In this document: piece by piece, positions 15,301 to 22,415 of the stretch
Layout: every line of letters begins with the position of its first letter
How positions within the stretch are numbered: the stretch's first letter is position 1
Source of the DNA: Planctomycetota bacterium
GTDB taxonomy: Bacteria > Planctomycetota > Planctomycetia > Pirellulales > Pirellulaceae
Reading direction: 5' to 3'
DNA: 35,280 bases
Assembly: GCA_024276655.1 (NCBI GenBank)
Contig: JAJRWU010000252.1
Coordinates: 1-35,280, forward strand
Made by a program: the position numbers and the translations under genes
The notes under the pieces: model-generated
Told to the model about the DNA's origin: nothing
What the model saw: the letters and a program-made list of their open reading frames with translations, nothing else
Databases searched by the model: none

Positions 15301-17922
15301 CTATTCACGCGTTACAAATTCGTCGAGGTTCATGATGGCGCGGGCCAAGGTCGTCCAGACGGCTTGTGCAACCGCCTCTGGCTGATTCTCTTTCGCCGCT
15401 TGCTCGGTGTGTCCGGCCATTTTCGCCGCGCTGTCGGCATGGGCTTCGTAGAGCTTCAACAGTTGGTCGTGGAGTTGCGTTAAACGAGCCCGTTCAAATT
15501 CATCGGGCGCGCGAGCCAAACATAAACGAAAGACGTAATCAATGCGGGCGTTGGCGTCGGCCGGCGCTTCGTCAAGGATGCGGCGGGCGAGGGCTTGCGA
15601 ACATTCGACGAACACCGGGTCGTTCAACAGCGTGAGCGATTGCAACGGTGTGTTGGAGCGGTCGCGCTGCGTCGAGACAACCGACGACTCCGGCGCGTCG
15701 AACGTGGTCAACATCGGATACGGAACGCTGCGGAGGAAGAAGATATACATTCCCCGGCGGTATTTGTCGGGCGCCTTGCTAGGACGCCACTTCACGCTGC
15801 CCGCGTAACCGAGCGCCGCGACATCGGCCGGCAAGGCCGGATAGATGCCCGGTCCGCCCACTTTGCGGTACAGCAATCCGCTGGCGGTCAGATACTGATC
15901 GCGCACGATTTCGGCATCTAGCCGGAAACGATTTTGCCGCGCGATTGCATCGTTTTTGGGATCACGGGTTTCCAATTCAGGCCGCGCCACGGACGACTGC
16001 CGATACGCCGCCGACGACACAATCAGTTTGATCATCGCCTTACGGCTCCAACCGCGCCGGAGGTATTCGCCGGCCAACCAATCGAGCAGTTCAGGGTGCG
16101 TGGGCGGCGCGCCTTGGGTGCCAAAATCCCAGGTGGTTTCCACGATGCCGCGGCCAAACAAATACTGCCAGATTCGGTTCACCGCCACGCGCGGCGTGAG
16201 CGGGTTGGCGGGGTCGACCAACCAGCGAGCTAGATCCAATCGGTTGGGTTGTTTGTGTTGGGGCTGGAACGGATTCAACACGCCGAGCACGCCCGCCTGC
16301 ACGGTTTGGCCCGGCCGGCGGAAATCGCCGCGTTGGTGTACGTAGTTTTCGCGCGGCTGGGAATGTTCCGCAAACACCGGCGACTTCGCGGCCGGCGGCT
16401 TCGGCGCCTTTTTCCCAAATTCATCGGCGGCTTTTTTCAGTGCGAGCAGTTCGGTGTCGACCTTGGCATAGAACGCCAGCAACGCGCTGGCTTGATCGGT
16501 CGAGCGTTGGTCGGCGGGAATGTTAAGCGCCGCCAGAATGTTCTCGGGCAGATCTTTACGGGCGGCGGTTGCCGCAGCCGCCAAACGCGTTTCCCAGGCG
16601 GTTTGACGCTCGGCGAGCGATTTTTCCGCAGCCGCGATTTTCGCCTGCATCTCCTTTTGTTGCACGGCGAACTTGGCTTTGGCTTGCTGGTAGGCTGCGG
16701 TTTCCCCAGGCGTCGGCGTGGCGATGTCTATTTCATCGGCGTTGTTGAAAAATGCGGCGAGTTCGTAATACTCTTGCTGCGAGATAGGATCAAACTTGTG
16801 GCTATGGCACTCGGCGCACTGCGCTGTCAGCCCCAGCCAGACAGTGCTCGTGGTGTAGACCCGATCTTTTACCGCCTTGATGCGATACTCCTCTTGGTCG
16901 ACACCGCCCTCCCGATTGGTCAGCGTGTTGCGATGAAAGCCGGTCGCGGTTCGCTGTTCGGTGGTCGCGCCGGGCAGGAGGTCGCCGGCGAGTTGTTCGA
17001 TCGTGAACTGGTCGAAAGGCAGATCGCGATTCACGGCGTTGATCACCCAGTCGCGCCATTTCCAGGCGTATGGCCGGGGCAGGTCTTTTTCGTAGCCGTC
17101 GCTGTCGGCGTAACGCGCTAGGTCGAGCCAGTGGCGCCCCCAACGCTCGCCAAAGTGGGGCGACTTCAACAGATGATCCACCAACTGCTCATACCATTGT
17201 GCGGCTGGCCCTTGTGCGGCTGGGGCGTCTTTTTTAGATATAGCGTTCGCTGCTTGCTTCGCCTGCTGCAACCACTGGTTCAGTTCTTGGGGCGTGGGCG
17301 GCAGGCCGATCAGGTCGAGGTAGAGCCGCCGGATGAGCACGTGCGGCTCGGCTTGGGGCGAGGGTTGGACGCCCTCCCGCTGAAGGCGACGCAACACAAA
17401 TGCGTCGATCTCGTTTCGCAACCAAGGATCGTTCAACTTGGGCGGCGCGATATGCGCCAGCGGCTGGAAGGCCCAGTGGTCGGCGCCGAGGCGCTTTCCA
17501 GAGGCGTCGCCATCGACGCCAACGGGCCAGTTCGCGCCTTGCTCGATCCAGGCCCGCACCAGCCCGACTTCTTCTTTTGTGAGCGGCTCGCCTTCGTCTT
17601 CTGGCGGCATTTTGGTGTCTTCGTCGTCACCGGCAACGGCGAGAAAGAGCAAGCTCTTGGAGAGTTTGCCGGGAACAATCGCGGTCCCGTTGTCGCCTCC
17701 GCCTAACCCTGCGGCGCGGTAGTCCAATCGGAGACCGGCTTCCTGCGCTTCGGCGCCGTGGCATTCATAACACTTGGCCCGCAGAATGGGTTGAATGTGT
17801 TTGACAAAATCGATCCGCTGGGGGGCGGCGGCCGGCTCTTCCGCGAAGGCGATACTCGTCTGCAAGGCGAAAAGAGTAGTCAGAGTCACCAGAACAATGC
17901 GGCGAGCGGGCGGTGTCGTCAT
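15301..17922 (-). CDS. Planctomycete cytochrome c / DUF1549 / DUF1553 secreted protein
   Basis: The protein has 873 residues. A signal peptide is present (IVLVTLTTLFALQTSIAFA, cleavage near AFA-EEP). An N-terminal planctomycete-type cytochrome c domain has the heme motif CYECH (51-55) and MPPEDEG. The DUF1549 region follows (WLRNEIDAFVLRRLQREG, RRLYLDLIGLPPTPQEL, HFGERWGRHWLDLARYADSDG), with a second CAECH at 369-373. A charged, coiled-coil-like stretch covers roughly 415-510. The DUF1553 domain has RLDLARWLVDPANPLTPRV and NRIWQYLFGRGIVET. The second CxxCH may bind another heme. The function is unknown; these proteins are expanded in Planctomycetes and paired with DUF1501. AAGGAG nine bases before the ATG at 17922 decides the start; the in-frame ATG at 17940 lies ahead of this ribosome site. 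Confidence 0.9.
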   Translation of the reverse strand: MTTPPARRIVLVTLTTLFALQTSIAFAEEPAAAPQRIDFVKHIQPILRAKCYECHGAEAQEAGLRLDYRAAGLGGGDNGTAIVPGKLSKSLLFLAVAGDDEDTKMPPEDEGEPLTKEEVGLVRAWIEQGANWPVGVDGDASGKRLGADHWAFQPLAHIAPPKLNDPWLRNEIDAFVLRRLQREGVQPSPQAEPHVLIRRLYLDLIGLPPTPQELNQWLQQAKQAANAISKKDAPAAQGPAAQWYEQLVDHLLKSPHFGERWGRHWLDLARYADSDGYEKDLPRPYAWKWRDWVINAVNRDLPFDQFTIEQLAGDLLPGATTEQRTATGFHRNTLTNREGGVDQEEYRIKAVKDRVYTTSTVWLGLTAQCAECHSHKFDPISQQEYYELAAFFNNADEIDIATPTPGETAAYQQAKAKFAVQQKEMQAKIAAAEKSLAERQTAWETRLAAAATAARKDLPENILAALNIPADQRSTDQASALLAFYAKVDTELLALKKAADEFGKKAPKPPAAKSPVFAEHSQPRENYVHQRGDFRRPGQTVQAGVLGVLNPFQPQHKQPNRLDLARWLVDPANPLTPRVAVNRIWQYLFGRGIVETTWDFGTQGAPPTHPELLDWLAGEYLRRGWSRKAMIKLIVSSAAYRQSSVARPELETRDPKNDAIARQNRFRLDAEIVRDQYLTASGLLYRKVGGPGIYPALPADVAALGYAGSVKWRPSKAPDKYRRGMYIFFLRSVPYPMLTTFDAPESSVVSTQRDRSNTPLQSLTLLNDPVFVECSQALARRILDEAPADANARIDYVFRLCLARAPDEFERARLTQLHDQLLKLYEAHADSAAKMAGHTEQAAKENQPEAVAQAVWTTLARAIMNLDEFVTRE

Positions 17923-17931
17923 GTCACCGTT

Positions 17932-17937
17932 CTCCTT
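17932..17937 (-). promoter_or_regulatory. Ribosome binding site AAGGAG that fixes the DUF1549/1553 start
   Basis: AAGGAG lies nine bases before the ATG at 17922. It comes immediately after the alternative in-frame ATG at 17940, which itself has no such site, so the shorter reading is preferred. Confidence 0.75.
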
Positions 17938-18072
17938 CATTCGGTGTTGAGGCGGGAAGCAGTTGCGGCGTGGGGCGCCGTTTGCTTGAGTAGGCGGGGC
18001 GGCTGGAGTGGGTAGCGTAGGTTTTAGTTTTTTTGGGTAATAGTTGGGTGGGAGCGACGCAGCGGGAGGCCG

Positions 18073-18531
18073 TTACGAAGACGTGCGGGGTTCGAGCGTT
18101 ACGGGCTCAGCCACGCAAGGCAAGGCGCAGAGCAAACCCGGCTCCAGCAGCACTTCACCGATCGACATATGGCCCAGCGATTCTTCGGCGGCCTCCATGA
18201 CGTTGTCCATCCGGCGGTGCAGCGGGCACAAGCCGCTGGCGTGCGCCGGCCGGCCGAGCGGACATTCGGTGATCCTATGAAACGCGTCGACGGCGTTCAC
18301 CACTTCCAAGATCGTGACATCATTCGGATCTCGGTTGAGTGTGAAACCACCGTGTAATCCGCGTTGGGAGGCGACAATGCCCGCACGGGTCAAACCTTTC
18401 ATCACTTTGGCCAAATAGCTGGTGGGAGCGTCGATTTCTCCCGCCAACTCGGCGGTCGTACAAGCCGTGCCAGCCTGATTTCCAAGGTAAACAATCGCCC
18501 GTAAGGCGTATTCGGCGGTTTGAGATATCAT
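18073..18531 (-). CDS. Rrf2-family transcriptional regulator
   Basis: The protein has 152 residues. The winged-helix N-terminus is typical: MISQTAEYALRAIVYLG, then TTAELAGEIDAPTSYLAKVM and SQRGLHGGFTLNRDP. The C-terminal half has ECPLGRPAHASGLCPLHRR with Cys90 and Cys102. Family members such as IscR and NsrR hold an Fe-S cluster with three Cys in this loop; only two are in the usual place here, so another residue (His105 or a later Cys) may complete it. It likely senses iron-sulfur, nitric oxide or redox state. AGGAG seven bases before the ATG supports the start. It is 150 bp upstream of the cytochrome/DUF1549 gene on the same strand and is a likely regulator of that cluster. Confidence 0.9.
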   Translation of the reverse strand: MISQTAEYALRAIVYLGNQAGTACTTAELAGEIDAPTSYLAKVMKGLTRAGIVASQRGLHGGFTLNRDPNDVTILEVVNAVDAFHRITECPLGRPAHASGLCPLHRRMDNVMEAAEESLGHMSIGEVLLEPGLLCALPCVAEPVTLEPRTSS

Positions 18532-18569
18532 GGAGCAACTCCTGAACCCAGGATAAACGACAAGCGGAT

Positions 18570-18591
18570 CTTTACGTCTATAATTGCAAAG
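18570..18591 (-). promoter_or_regulatory. Imperfect dyad upstream of the Rrf2 gene, possible operator
   Basis: On the minus strand CTTTGC and GTAAAG form the ends of a 22-bp imperfect dyad with an AT-rich centre (AATTATAGAC), 39 bases before the Rrf2 start codon. Fourteen of 22 positions agree with the reverse complement. Size and position suit an autoregulatory Rrf2 operator overlapping the promoter. This is inference from symmetry only. Confidence 0.3.
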
Positions 18592-18654
18592 GCCGGGTAG
18601 GATGTCAAGCGATTTCCCTGAAGTGGGGGCTTTTTTGCGTTATACCTTGCCCGA

Positions 18655-19638
18655 CTACAACGCCTCCAGCTTCACGCCGCTGGCTTGGAGCACGGTTTTT
18701 TGCACGGCGGCGTCGTGGTCGTAGGAGAAGTCGGCGTCTTTTTCGCCACGAATGATTTGGGCCATGTCGGCGGCGTCGGCGATGTAACGCGTGAAGGCGG
18801 GCATGGCGAGGTCTTGGTAGCCGCGTTTGTATTTTCCATGGGGCGTGGAAAACGCCACGCGCACCGCCGGGCGGTCGAGCGGTTGGATATGGAACGTTCC
18901 CTCCGTGCCGCAAACCACGAAGTGCCGGCGGGCAAAACCATCGACTTCCATAGCGCTGGTTTTGACCGTGGCCAAAGCGCTCGCGTAACTCAACACGGCC
19001 AGCATGTTGTCGACCAATGCATCGTCTTGCTCCGACGCATGCTGCCGGAACGACGTCACTTGCAGCGGCGGCCCCAACACGCCCAGCACCAGGTCGACAA
19101 TGTGGCAGCCCAGTTCAAACATCACGCCGCCAGGATACTCCGCCAACAGCTTACGTTTTCGCGGCGGCACGACCTTGCTCATCACGGTGTGAACTTCAAA
19201 CGGTTCGCCCAGCCAGCCCCGCTTCAAAAAGTCGCGAAGCATGATCACGGCCGGGTTGTAGCGATACATGTATCCCATTTGCACGAGCAAATGTTTCGCT
19301 TCGGCGGCGCGGAGAAGGCGTTGGTATTGCCCCCACGATTCCCCCGCCGGTTTGTCGAGATGCACATGCAAGCCGGCGCTCACGCATGTTTCGGCAATAT
19401 CGAGCGACTCCCGCACGCGTGTTTCCACCAACACCGCTTGCAGACCCGGCGTGTTCAGCAATTGCTCTTGGGTGAGCAGCGGCACATCGGCGAAAACACC
19501 TTGCCTAGCCGTTTCTTGCAATGCTGGGTCGGGCTCCACCAAGCCAACAACATCATACGCGTCTGATTTCAAAAAGACGCCCAACTTGCTGGCGTGCGCG
19601 TGCCCGACGCCGATCTGACCGATTTTTATTTTGCCCAC
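18655..19638 (-). CDS. Gfo/Idh/MocA family NAD(P)-dependent oxidoreductase
   Basis: The protein has 327 residues. The Rossmann N-terminus KIKIGQIGVGHAHASKLGVF has a GxGxxH-type dinucleotide loop. VHLDKPAGES is the EKP-like motif carrying the conserved catalytic-site Lys, and LLVQMGYMYRYNPAVIMLRD is the usual start of the second domain. Members oxidise or reduce hydroxyl groups of sugars, inositols and related compounds; the substrate cannot be read from sequence. Planctomycete genomes carry many paralogues. The start is a GTG at 19638 with AGGAG nine bases upstream. The Rrf2 gene lies 123 bp downstream, but the dyad between them suggests Rrf2 has its own promoter. Confidence 0.88.
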   Translation of the reverse strand: MGKIKIGQIGVGHAHASKLGVFLKSDAYDVVGLVEPDPALQETARQGVFADVPLLTQEQLLNTPGLQAVLVETRVRESLDIAETCVSAGLHVHLDKPAGESWGQYQRLLRAAEAKHLLVQMGYMYRYNPAVIMLRDFLKRGWLGEPFEVHTVMSKVVPPRKRKLLAEYPGGVMFELGCHIVDLVLGVLGPPLQVTSFRQHASEQDDALVDNMLAVLSYASALATVKTSAMEVDGFARRHFVVCGTEGTFHIQPLDRPAVRVAFSTPHGKYKRGYQDLAMPAFTRYIADAADMAQIIRGEKDADFSYDHDAAVQKTVLQASGVKLEAL

Positions 19639-19888
19639 CGCGTGCGTCTCCTGAAGTGGCGTGTTCTCAGCACTTTCGTACTTGGCTCTCGTATCGGCTT
19701 ATCGTATCGAAGGGCGGCGCTGGCGGCAAACGCGCCTGCACTTGGGCGGCTTGCCCCTGGTGTGATATACTTGCCGTTCTGGCGCACTTGAAGCAGTAAG
19801 ACAAACGCCATCAGTTCGAGAAACGCATATTTTGCGCCTCCTTTTACGGCAACCCTCGGTTGAACCAGCGAAAGCCCCCACACACACC

Positions 19889-20374
19889 ATGGACTTTGAG
19901 CAGCGACTCCACTCGGCGGTCCAGCGCGGCCTTCGCCGTAGCGACGCCCGCGCCCAAGAAGCGGCCGCTCGTGCTTTGAGCAAAGAGGAACTTAAAAGTT
20001 TGCACACGAAATATCGTCTGCAATTTTCCGAGCATATCGAGCGGTGTATGCAACAGTTACCCGACCACTTCCCGGGCTTTCAATACGAGACCGTCTTCGG
20101 CGAGCGCGGTTGGGGCGGCGCATGCAGCCGCGACGACTTCGCCCGCGCCCAGGACGGCAAACGCGGCAGCCTCTATAGTCGATTGGAAATGACGATTCGT
20201 CCGTATTCACAGGTGGGAGTCGTGGAGTTGGCCGCCAAGGGCGCGATCCGCAATAAGGAAACGTTCAATCGAACGCACTTCAAGAAAATCGCGGATGTCG
20301 ACGAAGAGGAATTCACGAATCTGATCGATCATTGGGTGCTGGAATACGCCGAACAATACGCGGCTTCACTGTAA
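19889..20374 (+). CDS. Conserved planctomycete protein of unknown function
   Basis: The protein has 161 residues, is soluble, and has no signal peptide or membrane helix. The N-terminus is charged and helical (MDFEQRLHSAVQRGLRRSDA, then ALSKEELKSLHTKYR). A centre follows with HFPGFQYETVFGERGWGG and RGSLYSRLEMTIRPYSQVGV, and a C-terminal helix with LIDHWVLEYAEQYAAS. I recognise the pattern as one conserved in Planctomycetes but know no function. The ATG at 19889 is preferred; the longer reading needs a TTG at 19832 and adds a poorly conserved-looking leader. The DUF5989 gene follows 72 bp downstream on the same strand and may be co-transcribed. Confidence 0.75.
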   Translation: MDFEQRLHSAVQRGLRRSDARAQEAAARALSKEELKSLHTKYRLQFSEHIERCMQQLPDHFPGFQYETVFGERGWGGACSRDDFARAQDGKRGSLYSRLEMTIRPYSQVGVVELAAKGAIRNKETFNRTHFKKIADVDEEEFTNLIDHWVLEYAEQYAASL

Positions 20375-20446
20375 GGCGTCAGACAAAACGCCGCACCAAC
20401 GCGTTGCCCAGCCCCTGCATTCACACACCCGGTGGGAACATTTCCG

Positions 20447-20647
20447 ATGCCGCAAGATGAAAAAAAAACGGAGTTTGAAGAAGCCGGCCAAGAAGAGCAG
20501 ATGTCGCTCGTGCAAGAGTTCCTCTTGTTCGTGGTCGAGAACAAGAAGTGGTGGTTGGCGCCCATTCTCCTGGTTCTCGGCCTGGTTGGCTTACTCGTGA
20601 TGCTGAGTTCGACCGGCGCCGCGCCGTTCATCTATACGTTGTTTTAA
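20447..20647 (+). CDS. DUF5989 (SxtK-like) small membrane protein
   Basis: The protein has 66 residues. A charged N-terminal tail (MPQDEKKTEFEEAGQEEQM) is followed by SLVQEFLLFVVENKKWWLAP, one membrane helix (ILLVLGLVGLLVMLSS) and the ending APFIYTLF. The KKWWLAP and APFIYTLF blocks are the hallmark of the DUF5989 family. In other bacteria it often sits beside a carbamoyltransferase and an SxtJ-like membrane protein; neither is visible here. The role is unknown. I use the ATG at 20447; a GTG at 20432 would add five residues. It is followed by a repeat-rich intergenic region and is convergent with the gene at 20969. Confidence 0.8.
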   Translation: MPQDEKKTEFEEAGQEEQMSLVQEFLLFVVENKKWWLAPILLVLGLVGLLVMLSSTGAAPFIYTLF

Positions 20648-20789
20648 GATTCGGCCGACCAGTACGATGACCCTAAAATACCATCGTGCAACTTGCGTAT
20701 AAGCGACAGGGCGGGCGCATAGGCGAGCGTCAGATGAAAATTCACCTAATACAAGCACGAAGCGCAAGCGAGTGAATCAGCAAACGGTC

Positions 20790-20809
20790 ATTCCCGTGTA
20801 GGTGGGAAC
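20790..20809. repeat. ATTCCC-N8-GGGAAC inverted repeat
   Basis: ATTCCC (20790-20795) and GGGAAC (20804-20809) flank eight bases, giving a five-base-pair stem plus a mismatch. The layout resembles ATTCCC-N8-GGGAAT elements dispersed in other bacteria. It is single-copy within this window. Confidence 0.4.
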
Positions 20810-20868
20810 CCAAAAACACTCACGGACTCCCGCTGCCTACGGGTACGTTATTATCCGCCGCTCGCCGT

Positions 20869-20970
20869 AGGAGTGGTTCTGAAATAAGTTACCGATTGTG
20901 GTTCAGAAAAGCCCGGCATTTTCAAAATGCCGGGCTTTTAGTTCTGCATGTAAATTCAGGACCGTTCCTT
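20869..20970 (-). repeat. ~100-bp palindromic stop-codon-linked repeat, copy 2
   Basis: On the minus strand it begins in the TAA stop codon of the 481-residue protein gene (TAAGGAACGGTCCTGAATTT). It matches copy 1 (12399-12500) across both arms and the core hairpin. Its two ends are again inverted repeats of each other (AGGAGTGGTTCTGAA against AGGAACGGTCCTGAA). Orientation relative to the upstream gene is the same in both copies. Confidence 0.85.
20907..20939. terminator. Symmetric intrinsic terminator
   Basis: AAAAGCCCGGCATTTT (20907-20922) and its perfect complement AAAATGCCGGGCTTTT (20924-20939) are separated by one base. The hairpin has a GC-rich stem flanked by A and T tracts, so it can stop transcription from the DUF5989 side and from the 20969-24767 side. 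Confidence 0.9.
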
Positions 20971-22414
20971 ACCCCGACTTCGCCTGCTTCGCCTTGAGAA
21001 GTTCGGCGCTGAGCGTGGCGGCCATGTTGCCGCTCAGATATTTCGCCAGCAAGGCGCGCGTTTCGCCGTACAGCTTGTCAACTCTTTCTTGGGAGCGTTT
21101 GTCGGTCGCCTCTTGCCGCCGTAGGCTGCGCTGCTGCTCTAGTTTGCGGGAAAGATCGTCGGGCGTGGGAAGGGCGCGGAATTTCTCCATTAACTTCTGT
21201 GCTTTATCGAGCTGCGATTTGGCGATCTCCTTGCGGATCCGAACTGCGAGAACTTCGCGCTGCGCCACCAGATCAACAATACTGCTTTGCAGCCCGGTGA
21301 CGAAACCCACGACCGCCAGCCGTTCGTCGTCGTTGGGAACCTGCGCCTCGACCGACGCTCGCTCGCCGGGCACTAATGGCAAGCGCGCCAATAGCCGATC
21401 GCCGTTTTTTACGTACAATACGCGCATGGTCGTGTCGCCTTGGCCAATATCGAGCACTCCGCGCCAGTCGGTTCGGCCGACATACAAGGGTTTGCCGTCT
21501 TGGGCTGCTTTTTCGTAAATGTCGTAGCCGACCAAGGGCCCGTGCGGCGTTTTCCTGGCCACCAACCTAAGCTGGGTTGTGCCGCTGGGAGGCCGCACGA
21601 GAATGCCGACTTTCTCCGTTTTTCGTCCGCTGCGTCCGCTGATTGGGCTGCGCACGCCGCTCATGACAAGGCACTCCAACCGCGTGCGAATGTGCTCTTG
21701 TCCGACGATATATGTCCAGGGCGGCGCGGTGATGCCATTTTTACGGGGCTTGCCGTAGCGGTTGTTGCGGCGAATGACTGGCGCCAAAACCGAACCGACG
21801 TCCATGGCGGCAGGATTCTCCGGGCGGAGAATAAGACCGCCGGCGCGAATGCGCAGCGTGGCGCTTTTCCCCTTCGCTTTTTCGACTTTGCCGACCGGCG
21901 AAAAGGCCCACGCCGAAGCACGATAGCCTTCTTCCGGAACCAGCCGTATGTCGGCCGCGCGGCGCGTGGCCAGCGGGCCAAAATATTGCATGCGCGTATC
22001 TAATTCACGAGCGCGAAGCAAAAAACCTTGGGCGTCTGCATCGACCGACAACAAAATGAGTTTGTCGATGGCAACCAGCGTTTCGTCGCAGGCCAGCATC
22101 TGTTCGTACGTGAGTTGCTCCAAATCCAGCGAGATAGGGCCTCTGGCCGACGCCGGCGCCGGTTCGACTTCCAGCCGCCATGCCGCATGCGCCAGCGAAT
22201 CGCCCCGGTTGGCGATCTTTTTAATGAGCGACCGCATCAGCGACGACGTTAATTCGGGACGCTGGGAAAAACCGATCCAGACCCGCACCTTGTAGGGGGA
22301 ATACTGGTAGGCGACCACCGGTTCTTCCGCCGCCGTCGCGCCAACCGCCCATGCGCCAAGGCAGCCGGCCAAAACGAGCGTTCTAAGAAGAGGAGAAAAC
22401 ATAGCGTTCATCAT
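20969..22414 (-). CDS. Exported protein of unknown function in the envelope locus
   Basis: The protein has 481 residues. The leader MMNAMFSPLLRTLVLAGCLG-AWAVGATA-AEEP can be read as a signal peptidase I site after ATA, or as a lipobox LAGC; I cannot choose. The mature part starts with AYQYSPYKVRVWIGFSQRPE. Mid regions look beta-rich (GILVRPPSGTTQLRLVARK, VGYDIYEKAAQDGKPLYVGR, DWRGVLDIGQGDTTMRVLYV). The last ~120 residues are a charged helix pair, probably a coiled coil (QREVLAVRIRKEIAKSQLDK). No known family is recognised. Its ATG follows the stop of the solute-binding gene after one base (TAAAATG), so the two are translationally coupled and likely partners. An upstream extension to 22507 has no signal-peptide logic. 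Confidence 0.8.
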   Translation of the reverse strand: MMNAMFSPLLRTLVLAGCLGAWAVGATAAEEPVVAYQYSPYKVRVWIGFSQRPELTSSLMRSLIKKIANRGDSLAHAAWRLEVEPAPASARGPISLDLEQLTYEQMLACDETLVAIDKLILLSVDADAQGFLLRARELDTRMQYFGPLATRRAADIRLVPEEGYRASAWAFSPVGKVEKAKGKSATLRIRAGGLILRPENPAAMDVGSVLAPVIRRNNRYGKPRKNGITAPPWTYIVGQEHIRTRLECLVMSGVRSPISGRSGRKTEKVGILVRPPSGTTQLRLVARKTPHGPLVGYDIYEKAAQDGKPLYVGRTDWRGVLDIGQGDTTMRVLYVKNGDRLLARLPLVPGERASVEAQVPNDDERLAVVGFVTGLQSSIVDLVAQREVLAVRIRKEIAKSQLDKAQKLMEKFRALPTPDDLSRKLEQQRSLRRQEATDKRSQERVDKLYGETRALLAKYLSGNMAATLSAELLKAKQAKSG

Positions 22415-22415
22415 T

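Larger units (their letters stand above)
20648..20968. other. Repeat-rich intergenic region between convergent genes
   Basis: No gene is visible. Three repeat-like pieces are lined up: CACGAAGCGCAAGCGAGTG (20756-20774), an ATTCCC-N8-GGGAAC inverted repeat (20790-20809), and the ~100-bp terminator palindrome (20869-20970). The first resembles a sequence I remember as dispersed in planctomycete genomes; there is no second copy in this window. Confidence 0.5.

Noticed and set aside
16249-17121. Plus-strand frame of 290 residues inside the DUF1549/1553 gene
   Set aside because: Antisense to a strong cytochrome/DUF1549 match with a good ribosome site; no motif of its own.
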